Shown in pieces: positions 9,018 to 17,049 of a stretch of DNA of 44,207 nucleotides (position 1 is its first letter; each line of letters opens with the position of its first letter). This DNA is from Candidatus Gastranaerophilales bacterium (GTDB lineage: Bacteria > Cyanobacteriota > Vampirovibrionia > Gastranaerophilales > Gastranaerophilaceae). The notes under the pieces were generated by a model, which saw only the letters and a list, made by a program, of their open reading frames with translations, was not told where the DNA came from and did not search any database. The stretch spans positions 1 through 44,207 of the forward strand of contig CALUWB010000009.1 in assembly GCA_944324375.1 (NCBI GenBank). The letters run 5' to 3'. The position numbers and the translations under genes were made by a program.

Positions 9018-9394
9018 AAAAAATATATCTTTCAATAAAAGCAATTCTAAAAGGGCATTTTACGGTTTTAAAACATTTGTTTCGTAATTCTGTAACACTC
9101 GAGTATCCTGAAGTGCATCCATTTTTAAACCATTATTTTAGAGGCCGGCATGTTTTGGAAGGTTGTAGAGGTTGTGGTTTGTGTAAAAGGGTTTGTCCGT
9201 CAGATGCAATTATGATAGAAAAAAATGACAACAATTATCTAAATAAATATGTTATTGATTATTCAAAATGTATTTTTTGTGGGAACTGTATGTTTTATTG
9301 TCCAACTCATTCAATGAAAATGTCTAATGATTATGAACTTGCCAAAACAAATAAATCGCAGCTATTAACAGATATTTATTATAAAGGGGTATAA
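9011..9394 (+). CDS. nuoI: Complex I subunit NuoI (2x[4Fe-4S])
   Basis: 127 residues, short compared with about 160-180 in many bacteria. It holds two ferredoxin motifs, CRGCGLCKRVCP and CIFCGNCMFYCP, each C-x2-C-x2-C-x3-CP, which bind clusters N6a and N6b. The N-terminal GHFTVLKHLFRNSVTLEYPE matches the family's membrane-facing helix. With NuoE, F and G missing, NuoI would be the outermost Fe-S protein of the complex and thus the likely docking site for a soluble electron donor, as in photosynthetic NDH-1 and archaeal Fpo (inference). It overlaps nuoH by 7 bp. Confidence 0.94.
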   Translation: MVKKIYLSIKAILKGHFTVLKHLFRNSVTLEYPEVHPFLNHYFRGRHVLEGCRGCGLCKRVCPSDAIMIEKNDNNYLNKYVIDYSKCIFCGNCMFYCPTHSMKMSNDYELAKTNKSQLLTDIYYKGV

Positions 9395-9402
9395 AGTTTG
9401 AT

Positions 9403-9900
9403 ATGTCAATTAATTCATTCTTTTTTATATTGTTTTCAGTATTAATGTGTATATCTTCTATATTTAGTCTTTTATCAAAGAAAATGATTTATACCTTATT
9501 GTGGGCAATGGTTGTATTTTTAATGATTGCAGGATTGTTCTTGTTATTGGGTGCAAAATATAATTCAATCGTTCAATTTTTAATTTATGTTGTCACCATT
9601 CCTGTATTAGTTGCAGTTTCTATAATGTTGATAAAGCAAAATTCTGAGAAACGAATTATAATGCTGAATTCGTTTTGGAAGATAATTGGGATTGCGATAT
9701 TAGTAATATTAATTGGGGAATTTTTCTCGCTAAATAAAGATGTGTTCGAAATTGTTAAGGCTTGTTTTGTATTTGTGAATCCGTATTCTGATTTAGATTC
9801 TTTTGTACAAAATATTTTAGAACGATATCCAATTTTATTATTAGAGTTTGGACTTGGATTGATTATTACAGTTATAGGGCTATCTAATCATGAATCATAA
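9403..9900 (+). CDS. nuoJ: Complex I subunit NuoJ
   Basis: 165 residues with five predicted membrane helices, in the expected position between nuoI and nuoK. The third helix normally contains a YVGA..VLF.F segment that forms a pi-bulge important for proton coupling. Here it reads YVVTIPVLVAVSIML, so the Gly-Ala pair is Val-Thr and the Phe residues are gone. Length and topology are otherwise normal. It overlaps nuoK by 11 bp. The assignment rests on topology and operon position more than on sequence. Confidence 0.88.
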   Translation: MSINSFFFILFSVLMCISSIFSLLSKKMIYTLLWAMVVFLMIAGLFLLLGAKYNSIVQFLIYVVTIPVLVAVSIMLIKQNSEKRIIMLNSFWKIIGIAILVILIGEFFSLNKDVFEIVKACFVFVNPYSDLDSFVQNILERYPILLLEFGLGLIITVIGLSNHES

Positions 9901-10234
9901 TTTATTAAATTGTATAACTACATATTATTATCAAATTGATGCAATATTACTATTCTTTGTAGGATTATTAGGTGTTGTTTTTTCTCGAAATCTTATAAAA
10001 ATACTTTTATCTATTGAATTTATGTTTAATGCTGTAAATTTAATCTTTGTATCTTTTTCAAGTTATATTCCAAATAATAGTTATTTAGGTTATACCGTTG
10101 TTATTTTTTCAACTGCGATATCTGCTTTAGTTTTAGCAGTTGGGTTATATTTTACCAATATTCTTAATCAAAAATTTGGGACGATAGATGTTAATAAAAT
10201 TTATTCTAAATATAAGGAAACAAATAAATGTTAG
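9890..10234 (+). CDS. nuoK: Complex I subunit NuoK
   Basis: 114 residues with three membrane helices; family members are usually about 100. The second helix keeps the key Glu in LLSIEFMFNAVNL (E36 in E. coli). The third helix, which normally has AAEA.IGL with a second conserved Glu (E72 in E. coli), reads ISALVLAVGL here, with Val at the Glu position. NuoK is antiporter-like and forms part of the E-channel linking quinone reduction to the proton pumps, so this loss may matter. It overlaps nuoJ by 11 bp and nuoL by 7 bp. Confidence 0.93.
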   Translation: MNHNLLNCITTYYYQIDAILLFFVGLLGVVFSRNLIKILLSIEFMFNAVNLIFVSFSSYIPNNSYLGYTVVIFSTAISALVLAVGLYFTNILNQKFGTIDVNKIYSKYKETNKC

Positions 10235-12066
10235 AGGATTTTTCTTGGTTTATTCTTGTCCCTATATGGGTATCAATTTTAATAATGGGCGCTAGATTCT
10301 TAGGAATAGGATTTTCTAAGAGAAATACTGTATTAATGTCAATTTTATCCACATTAATTTCTGCAATATATTGTGGGTATGCGCTATTTTATACTTATAA
10401 TAATTCTCCTGTTGAAGTTAGTTATAATTTCTTATCAATAAGAGAGTTAAATTTTACAGTCGGTGTTTATGTTGATATGCTAAATTCATTAATTGGGTTA
10501 GCTGTTTCAATTATTACTTTTATAATTTATATTTATTCAGCTTTTTATATGGATAAAGAAAAAAGTTTTTCGCGATTTTATTCATTAATGAATATATTTA
10601 ATAGTACTATTTTAGGTTATATATTTAGCCCAAATTTATTCCAAATGCTAATATTTTGGGAGTTAATAGGTGCTGTTAGTTATTTATTAATCGGTTTTTG
10701 GTATAACAAAGCAAAAGTGTCTATTGATGCAAAGCGCGTATTTTTAATTAATGCAATAGGAGATGTGTTGTTATTTTTAGGATTTGTAATTGTTTCTATG
10801 AACGTTACAGATTTATTAAATGATATGTCTTTAGTCTCATTACCATTTGCCAATCTTAACCTTATAGTATCTTCTTTTTATGCATCGACTACACCAGAAA
10901 TTTATTCTTTTGTGTCATTGTTGTTTGTGTTTGCTGCAATCGTAAAATCTGCTCAATTCCCAATAAATTCTTGGTTGATAAATGCAATGAGTGCTCCAAC
11001 TCCTGTTAGTGCATTAATTCATTCTTCAACATTGGTAATGACGGGAATTTTCTTATTAATGCGAATATTTCCACTTGTTGCATCTGATATATTATCTTTA
11101 AAAATAATGATAGTTTTAGGTAGTGTAACAGCTTTATTAACATCTTTTTCTGCATTATTACAGACAAATATTAAAAAGGTTCTTGCTTATTCAACATCTT
11201 CTCAGCTTGGTCTTGTAATGGTTGCTCTTGCTCTTTATAATCCAATAGCTTCAATTGTATATCTTGTGTCACATGCATTTATAAAAGCCTTATTATTTAT
11301 GTGCGCAGGTGTTGTTATAAAGATTGTTAACAGTAAGAATATTTTGTTTATGGGAAAATTTAGAGAATGCTCACCAATTGTTGCTTTGAGCTTTCTTGTT
11401 GGTGCTTTAGCTCTTTCTGGCTTAGGATTTTCAGGTTTTAATGCAAAATCTTTATTAGCAAATGTTTTTGCAAATACTTTTTACCTTAATTTCCTATTTG
11501 CAATCATTGGTGCTTTAACCTCTTTATATATATTTAGACTTTATTTTCTTGTTTTTGAAAACAAAGCAGGGTATGAATGTTCTGATTTAGAAAATTATAA
11601 TAATCCAAAATATAACATTGCATATGGTACATTAATTTTTATGGCTTTGGCTATTATATTATCAAGCTTTATAATTCCAAACGGACATTTTTCAGTTTTA
11701 TACTTACTAAATCTCTTTATGGGAATTCTTGCTTATTATTTATATAATTTTAGAAATAATTTTAAGTTAAATTCAACCTTGTATCATATCATTGTTAATG
11801 GATTTTACATAAATAAAATTTATTATTGGGGAGAAATTTATTTATACAAATTTTTTACCAAATTAATATCACTTTTTGATACTTATATTTTAGGTGGAAT
11901 AGAGTATTTAGTTAGAGGGGTAATGCTAACCTTATCTAAGGTCGTTCATCAATTACAAGTAAATAATTTCCAATCTTATATTTGTTATGGGGTATGGTGT
12001 TTATTATTTGTAATTTGTATTTTTATTGGTCTATATTCAGTGATTTTAAATATATTTGGAGTATAA
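10228..12066 (+). CDS. nuoL: Complex I antiporter-like subunit NuoL
   Basis: 612 residues, a full-length distal proton-pumping subunit with about 16 membrane helices, including the C-terminal lateral helix region. The channel residues are mostly present: Glu in LIFWELIGAVSYLLIG, Lys in VKSAQFPINSWL, and the APTPVSALIHSSTLV loop. IKKVLAYSTSSQLG and a Lys in SGFNAKSLLAN also match. Two departures are visible: the WLxDAM motif reads WLINAM (Asp to Asn), and the usual SKDE after the late helix is AKSL. It overlaps nuoK by 7 bp and is 3 bp from nuoM. Confidence 0.95.
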   Translation: MLEDFSWFILVPIWVSILIMGARFLGIGFSKRNTVLMSILSTLISAIYCGYALFYTYNNSPVEVSYNFLSIRELNFTVGVYVDMLNSLIGLAVSIITFIIYIYSAFYMDKEKSFSRFYSLMNIFNSTILGYIFSPNLFQMLIFWELIGAVSYLLIGFWYNKAKVSIDAKRVFLINAIGDVLLFLGFVIVSMNVTDLLNDMSLVSLPFANLNLIVSSFYASTTPEIYSFVSLLFVFAAIVKSAQFPINSWLINAMSAPTPVSALIHSSTLVMTGIFLLMRIFPLVASDILSLKIMIVLGSVTALLTSFSALLQTNIKKVLAYSTSSQLGLVMVALALYNPIASIVYLVSHAFIKALLFMCAGVVIKIVNSKNILFMGKFRECSPIVALSFLVGALALSGLGFSGFNAKSLLANVFANTFYLNFLFAIIGALTSLYIFRLYFLVFENKAGYECSDLENYNNPKYNIAYGTLIFMALAIILSSFIIPNGHFSVLYLLNLFMGILAYYLYNFRNNFKLNSTLYHIIVNGFYINKIYYWGEIYLYKFFTKLISLFDTYILGGIEYLVRGVMLTLSKVVHQLQVNNFQSYICYGVWCLLFVICIFIGLYSVILNIFGV

Positions 12067-12069
12067 ATT

Positions 12070-13560
12070 ATGGAGTCTTTTATTTCAATTCCTGTATTAA
12101 TGTTTTTGCCGTTAATTGTTGCAATTCTTATTAATCTCCCTATGATTAATAGAAATTATATATTAATCAGAAGATTTGTTTCGGGTTTTTCTGTTGTTTA
12201 TACTTTGTATTCCTTATTATTATATGTCTTTTACATTAACGAACTTGATACTTTGCAATTTAATCCTGAATATATTTCATCAATTCCTTTTTTGAATAAT
12301 AGTATTTTAAATCAACTAGGTATAAATGTTAGTTTTGGAGTTGATAGCTTATCAATTTTAATGATAATTTTAACAAGTACAATATTTATGTTTTCAATAT
12401 TGGGATCTAAATTATTTATAAATAAACATCATAGAACTTTTTATACATTAATACTTTGTCTTGAAAGTATCTTGGTTGGAATATTCTCATCTATTGATAT
12501 GTTTGTGTTTTTTGTATTGTGGGAATTAGAATTAATCCCTATGTATTTATTGATAAGTCTTTGGGGAGATAAAAAATCTAAAAAAGCAGCATTGAAATTT
12601 GTTTTGTATACATTTGGTGGAAGCTTATTTATTCTGCTAGGAATTCTATTGTTATATTATACTAATTTTTCATTAAGTGGTGATTTGACTTCTGATATAA
12701 GTAGGATTGGTGTGAATAATGTTCCATATATTCTACAATTAGTTATGAGTATATCTTTCCTTATAGGATTCGGTGTAAAAATTCCTTTAGTTCCTTTACA
12801 TAGGTGGCTAGCTGATGCCCATACAAATTCGACACCTCCTGTGAGTATGGTTTTGGCAGCTATTTTATTAAAACTTGGTGTATATGGTTTGATTAGATTT
12901 AATTATGCACTTTTGACTTTGGGCTTTATGACATTAACTCCAATATTGGGTGGAATTGCATTAATAAATATAATATATGGTGCAGCTTTAGCATATTATC
13001 AACAAGACATTAAGAGAATTGTTGCTTATTCTAGTATTTCTCAAATGGGGCTTGTAATTTTAGGCCTTGTTTCAATGAATTCAGTTGGATATAAAGGTGC
13101 TGTTTTTCATATGATATCGCATGCATTAGTTGCAGCAGGTTTATTTTTTGTAGTTGGTATTATTAAGTTAAAATTCAGAACAAGAAATATCAAAAGACTA
13201 TCAGGGGTTGCAAATGTCTGTCCTCGTTTGTTTGGATTTACTTCTATGATTGCTCTTGCAGGGATTGGAATTCCTTTCTTGTCAGGTTTTATTGGTGAAT
13301 TTTTATCAATTTATGGTGCTGTAATATCACAAATTTGGATTCTAAAGTTTTTTGCTTTTGTTGCAATTGGAATAATTATTTTATCAGCATTGTATATTTT
13401 AAGGCTAATTCATGAAGTATTTTATGCAAATTTACCTGATAAATATAACCAAGTTCAAGATATTGCAGTTCATGAATTTATAGTTCTAGGTGGAATATCG
13501 TTTTTGATTTTACTTTTAGGTGTGTGTCCTTATATAATAATCAATTTTCTAAATGCGTAA
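12070..13560 (+). CDS. nuoM: Complex I antiporter-like subunit NuoM
   Basis: 496 residues with about 14 membrane helices. All the proton-channel landmarks are present: Glu in FVLWELELIPMYLLISLWG, Lys in GFGVKIPLVPLHRWL, the DAHTNSTPPVSM loop, Lys in LLKLGVYGLIRF, and IKRIVAYSSISQMGLV. The late FIGEFLSIYG segment holds the last conserved Glu. It is the best-conserved of the three antiporter-like subunits here, so this channel should work normally. It follows nuoL by 3 bp. Confidence 0.96.
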   Translation: MESFISIPVLMFLPLIVAILINLPMINRNYILIRRFVSGFSVVYTLYSLLLYVFYINELDTLQFNPEYISSIPFLNNSILNQLGINVSFGVDSLSILMIILTSTIFMFSILGSKLFINKHHRTFYTLILCLESILVGIFSSIDMFVFFVLWELELIPMYLLISLWGDKKSKKAALKFVLYTFGGSLFILLGILLLYYTNFSLSGDLTSDISRIGVNNVPYILQLVMSISFLIGFGVKIPLVPLHRWLADAHTNSTPPVSMVLAAILLKLGVYGLIRFNYALLTLGFMTLTPILGGIALINIIYGAALAYYQQDIKRIVAYSSISQMGLVILGLVSMNSVGYKGAVFHMISHALVAAGLFFVVGIIKLKFRTRNIKRLSGVANVCPRLFGFTSMIALAGIGIPFLSGFIGEFLSIYGAVISQIWILKFFAFVAIGIIILSALYILRLIHEVFYANLPDKYNQVQDIAVHEFIVLGGISFLILLLGVCPYIIINFLNA

Positions 13561-13569
13561 GAGGTTTAT

Positions 13570-14958
13570 ATGTTTAATTATGATAATGTTATAAAATTTG
13601 TTCCAGAAATAGTTTTAATGATTACAATGTTTATACAATTTATTCTTTCTTTTATTTCGAAACGAAGAATTGCAAATTTCGTTTCTTTATTAGGAATGTT
13701 TATATCTGCAATTTCTTTAATAAATTCCTTTATTTATCCAACTGAATTGTATATTACATTTTTTAAGGTTTTGATATTAATTTCATCTATAATTGTATTA
13801 AACTTAACTTCTTGTAAATCAGTTATAAAAAGATTATTCACATTTAATATTTTATATCTATCATCTGTGTTTTTCTTAATGATGATAGTAAATTCTAATG
13901 ATTACTTAAGTCTATTTTTTAATATCGAGTTATTTAGTTTATGTTTGTATTTTTTAATATCTATTGATAGAAAGAAAATAACTGTTGCTGAAACAATCAA
14001 ATATATGATTATGTCTGTATTATCATCAGCTTTTTTACTTTTGGGGGTTAGTTTTATTTATGGCTTAACAGGTAGTTTAGAGTTTTATAACATAAGAGAA
14101 TATTTTGCATATAACCAAAATTATACTTTTTCATCCTCAATAGTTCCTTATATATTTATATCAATAGGTCTATTCTTTAAATTAGGTGTATTCCCATTTG
14201 GAAATTGGGTAATAGATATTTATAAAAATATTAATACTAAGCTTGTCACTTATATTTCTGTTATTCCAAAACTTGCGATATTTACTGTATTAATCAAGAT
14301 ATTACCTTCTATTATATCTTTTGAGTTTTCATTGTTTATAATATTTCTTGCTTGTATTACAGGAGGATTTGGTGTGTTGTATGGTTTAAAATCTAAGAAT
14401 TTAAAAGAGATTATGGCATCAAGTTCTTATATAAATGTTTCTTATATGTTAATGGTTTTAGCACTTTACACGAAAATTTCTTTATCTGCATTGATGTTTT
14501 ATTGGATTTGCTATGTTTTTATGAATATAGGTGCTTTTGCAGGAATTCTAGTTCTTGAACATTCAGGATTTACAAATAATTGTGTTGATATAAGAGGATA
14601 TTTTTATAAAAATCCAATATTTTCACTTTGTTTTATTGTTTGTATTGTTGGTTTAATGGGGTTTCCTATAACGTCCGGTTTTGTCGGGAAATTATATCTT
14701 GTATCAGGTATATTAAACTCTGGAATAATATCTATTCCATTATTGTTGTTTATGTTTTTCTTAATGGTATCTTCTGTTGTTATTTATATGAATATAATTA
14801 AAAGGGGTTTTGAAGATAAATATTTCAAAGATACTTATTTTATCAAAAAAAGTGCAAACACTTATATTTTATATGTCTGCACTTTAGTTACTATTTTTAT
14901 TGGTTTATTCCCGGTTTGGGGAATGAAGTTTTGTGAATTAGTTTCTTATTATATTTAA
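13570..14958 (+). CDS. nuoN: Complex I antiporter-like subunit NuoN
   Basis: 462 residues with about 13-14 membrane helices, last gene of the operon. Conserved charges remain: Glu in FFNIELFSLCLYFL, Lys in LFFKLGVFPFGNW, Lys in SVIPKLAIF, and Lys in FPITSGFVGKLYLV. The loop that usually reads PF..W.PD.YEGAPTPVT is altered to PFGNWVIDIYKNINTKLVT, so the proline pair and His-type residues are missing. This subunit is generally the most variable. It ends tail-to-tail with the flavodiiron gene, the two stop codons sharing 2-3 bases, so no separate terminator fits there. Confidence 0.92.
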   Translation: MFNYDNVIKFVPEIVLMITMFIQFILSFISKRRIANFVSLLGMFISAISLINSFIYPTELYITFFKVLILISSIIVLNLTSCKSVIKRLFTFNILYLSSVFFLMMIVNSNDYLSLFFNIELFSLCLYFLISIDRKKITVAETIKYMIMSVLSSAFLLLGVSFIYGLTGSLEFYNIREYFAYNQNYTFSSSIVPYIFISIGLFFKLGVFPFGNWVIDIYKNINTKLVTYISVIPKLAIFTVLIKILPSIISFEFSLFIIFLACITGGFGVLYGLKSKNLKEIMASSSYINVSYMLMVLALYTKISLSALMFYWICYVFMNIGAFAGILVLEHSGFTNNCVDIRGYFYKNPIFSLCFIVCIVGLMGFPITSGFVGKLYLVSGILNSGIISIPLLLFMFFLMVSSVVIYMNIIKRGFEDKYFKDTYFIKKSANTYILYVCTLVTIFIGLFPVWGMKFCELVSYYI

Positions 14959-16139
14959 ACTAATCCAAGATTTTTATGCTTTTCATAAATAGAATTAACT
15001 AAATTATCTAATTTCTTATAGTCATCTTCAGTTATTCTGCCTTTAACTTGAATAGGTTCAATAACATTAAGTTTAAGTTTAGATACGCATTCAGCTAAAG
15101 GTTCAAATAATTTTCCAGCCCAACCGTATGAACCAACGAAAGATGCTATTTTTAATTTAGGTCTAAGTAACCCTGCAAGATAAGCAATGTTAACAGAAGC
15201 TGGGTGAGGACCTGCAAGAACCATAGATGTTCCAAGCACCATAGATGTCGCATCAACAAGTCCCATTGCTAAATCTCCTAAATCCCCTCTTATGATATCA
15301 TATTTAAGAGTTTGAATACATTTTTTATTAAGTTCTGTTTCAATGTAGTCAATCATTTCTTTTGTTGAACCATACATTGAAACGTAAGGAAGAAGAACTA
15401 GGTTTTTACCTTCATCTTTTGTCCAATCTTCATATAAATCCAAAATGTCAGAAGGATTGTTATATATAGGTCCGTGACTTGGACAAACAATGCTAGGATT
15501 TAATTCTTTTACTAAGTTAGTATATTTTTTGCAAAGCATTCTAAATGGCATCATGATTTCTGCATAATATCTTTTAGCACTATGTGTTAACTCTTCACAA
15601 GGTTTAGCAAATACATCTTCAAATATGTAGTGAGCACCTAAGAAGTCACAAGTGAATAAAATATTATCATCAATATCATGTGTAAACATTGTATCAGGCC
15701 AGTGAACGTTTGGTGCAAAGATAAATTGAAGTGTTTTATTTCCAAGAGATAATTTGTCTCCGTCGTTAATAATTTTCATTTTACTTCTTGGTACAAATAA
15801 CATTTCATTAAGGTTTTCTGCGCATTTAGAGTTTGTTACAACAATAGCTTCAGGGAACTTTTCTAATAATGCAGGTATTGAACCTGAGTGATCTTGTTCC
15901 CCGTGATTTTCAATAATGTAATCAATTTTTGTAATCCCATTTTCATCAAGATTTTTTAAGTATTCTTCAGTTTTAGGTGGATACATAGTATCAATAAGTG
16001 CGACTTTTTCAGAACCTTTAATAATGTAAGAATTATAACTTGTACCATGTTCTAATGGGATAAGTTCATCAAAGATTGCTCTGTTTTCATCATTAAGACC
16101 ACAGTATAAAACATCTTCTTTTATTTCTTGAAATTTCAT
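14955..16139 (-). CDS. Flavodiiron protein (A-type, FprA-like)
   Basis: A 394-residue cytoplasmic oxygen (or nitric oxide) reductase with an N-terminal metallo-beta-lactamase diiron domain and a C-terminal flavodoxin domain. Numbered from the ATG at 16139, the iron ligands are H79-x-E81-x-D83-H84, H146 and D165, with a last His in PSHGPIY near 222. These are the canonical positions, which confirms the start. The FMN phosphate loop is SMYGSTKEM near 265. An upstream ATG at 16169 is less likely because AAGGAGAG lies just before 16139. There is no fused rubredoxin or reductase domain, so electrons must come from separate carriers. Next to complex I it probably protects an anaerobe from oxygen. 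Confidence 0.93.
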   Translation of the reverse strand: MKFQEIKEDVLYCGLNDENRAIFDELIPLEHGTSYNSYIIKGSEKVALIDTMYPPKTEEYLKNLDENGITKIDYIIENHGEQDHSGSIPALLEKFPEAIVVTNSKCAENLNEMLFVPRSKMKIINDGDKLSLGNKTLQFIFAPNVHWPDTMFTHDIDDNILFTCDFLGAHYIFEDVFAKPCEELTHSAKRYYAEIMMPFRMLCKKYTNLVKELNPSIVCPSHGPIYNNPSDILDLYEDWTKDEGKNLVLLPYVSMYGSTKEMIDYIETELNKKCIQTLKYDIIRGDLGDLAMGLVDATSMVLGTSMVLAGPHPASVNIAYLAGLLRPKLKIASFVGSYGWAGKLFEPLAECVSKLKLNVIEPIQVKGRITEDDYKKLDNLVNSIYEKHKNLGLV

Positions 16140-16159
16140 TTTTCTCTCCTTTTTTATTA

Positions 16160-16168
16160 ATTTTATCA
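16160..16168 (-). promoter_or_regulatory. Extended -10 of the flavodiiron gene
   Basis: The minus strand reads TGATAAAAT, a TGn extended -10 with one mismatch to TATAAT. It predicts a leader of roughly 15 nt that includes the AAGGAGAG ribosome-binding site. No clear -35. Confidence 0.4.
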
Positions 16169-16219
16169 TGCAAATAGCAAAAAAAAATATTTATATGTTT
16201 TAGTTAATTAGGTATTATC

Positions 16220-16945
16220 ATGGTAATTAGTTTAAGTAATAACAATAGTAAATATTTTATAAATCAATCACGATCACAGAATATAGAGCCAAAGACCAAA
16301 TTGTCAAAAAATCAAAAATTAGGGATTCAATTGTCTACAGCTGCTGGGGTTATAACAAGTTTAGCAATACTTGCAAAAACATCTAAAACACCTTATTCAT
16401 TAAAAATATCAAAAATGGTTTCAACTCCTTTTAAAGATAGTTTTTTAGGAAAAATTGAATATGACCTAAAAAATGTTTTGGTAGTGGGAGCAGGGTCTTG
16501 TGTAGGTGGATTATTAGGTGGTGTTTTCTTTGATAAAAATAAAAATAATCGTCAGGCAAAATTAAGAGAGGCATTAGTTCAATATACGAATATTGCAATG
16601 CCAATAGCAACAGTCCATTATATGTCAGAATTGGGAGAGTTCTGTGCAAATAAAATGTCTAAAGGTGGCAAATTCTTAAATGCTATGGCTCCAATTGTTG
16701 GTTTAGGTATTGGAATTTTTGTAGGTAATAGATTATCAAATAAATTAAACCAATTGATATTCCATAAAAAAGATAATAGGCCTGTAGAATTGACCGATAT
16801 GTCTGCTCATTTAGATGATATTTGTATGACATCTCAATATATAGTAAAAGATAATATTTTAACCAAATCTGCATCAAGATTTATTCCATTAGCTTTGATG
16901 GTTGCAGGATGTGAGATTGGTAAAAAACAAGAAAAAACTAATTAA
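16220..16945 (+). CDS. Lineage-type membrane protein, function unknown
   Basis: 241 residues. The first ~40 are polar and lysine/glutamine-rich. They are followed by hydrophobic, glycine-rich segments at about 35-50 (GIQLSTAAGVITSLAILA), 85-105 (VVGAGSCVGGLLGGVFF) and 155-172 (APIVGLGIGIFVG), and a short one near 225-235. KDNRPVELTDMSAHLDD and a final SRFIPLALMVAG segment look conserved in type. I recall similar proteins in Gastranaerophilales genomes but cannot name a function. Glycine-zipper helices suggest a membrane-packed protein. It is flanked by the divergent flavodiiron gene and the DapL-like gene, with no obvious functional link to either. Confidence 0.7.
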   Translation: MVISLSNNNSKYFINQSRSQNIEPKTKLSKNQKLGIQLSTAAGVITSLAILAKTSKTPYSLKISKMVSTPFKDSFLGKIEYDLKNVLVVGAGSCVGGLLGGVFFDKNKNNRQAKLREALVQYTNIAMPIATVHYMSELGEFCANKMSKGGKFLNAMAPIVGLGIGIFVGNRLSNKLNQLIFHKKDNRPVELTDMSAHLDDICMTSQYIVKDNILTKSASRFIPLALMVAGCEIGKKQEKTN

Positions 16946-16981
16946 TGTGATAGTGATATATTAGGGAGAGCTTTTGTTTTT

Positions 16982-17010
16982 TTGTTGCTACAAATTTTTG
17001 TTTGTATTAA
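16982..17010 (+). promoter_or_regulatory. Possible promoter of the DapL-like gene
   Basis: TTGTTG at 16982-16987 and TATTAA at 17005-17010 are 17 bp apart. This would start a transcript with a ~35-nt leader containing AGAGGGG before the ATG at 17050. Confidence 0.35.
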
Positions 17011-17049
17011 TATGTGTAATTGTCACACTTAAAGAGGGGAAGTCGTTAT

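Noticed and set aside
16140-16169. ATG at 16169 as start of the flavodiiron gene
   Set aside because: The ATG at 16139 follows AAGGAGAG and puts all metal ligands at their canonical residue numbers.
17020-17049. TTG start at 17020 for the aminotransferase
   Set aside because: No ribosome-binding site; ATG at 17050 has AGAGGGG in front of it.
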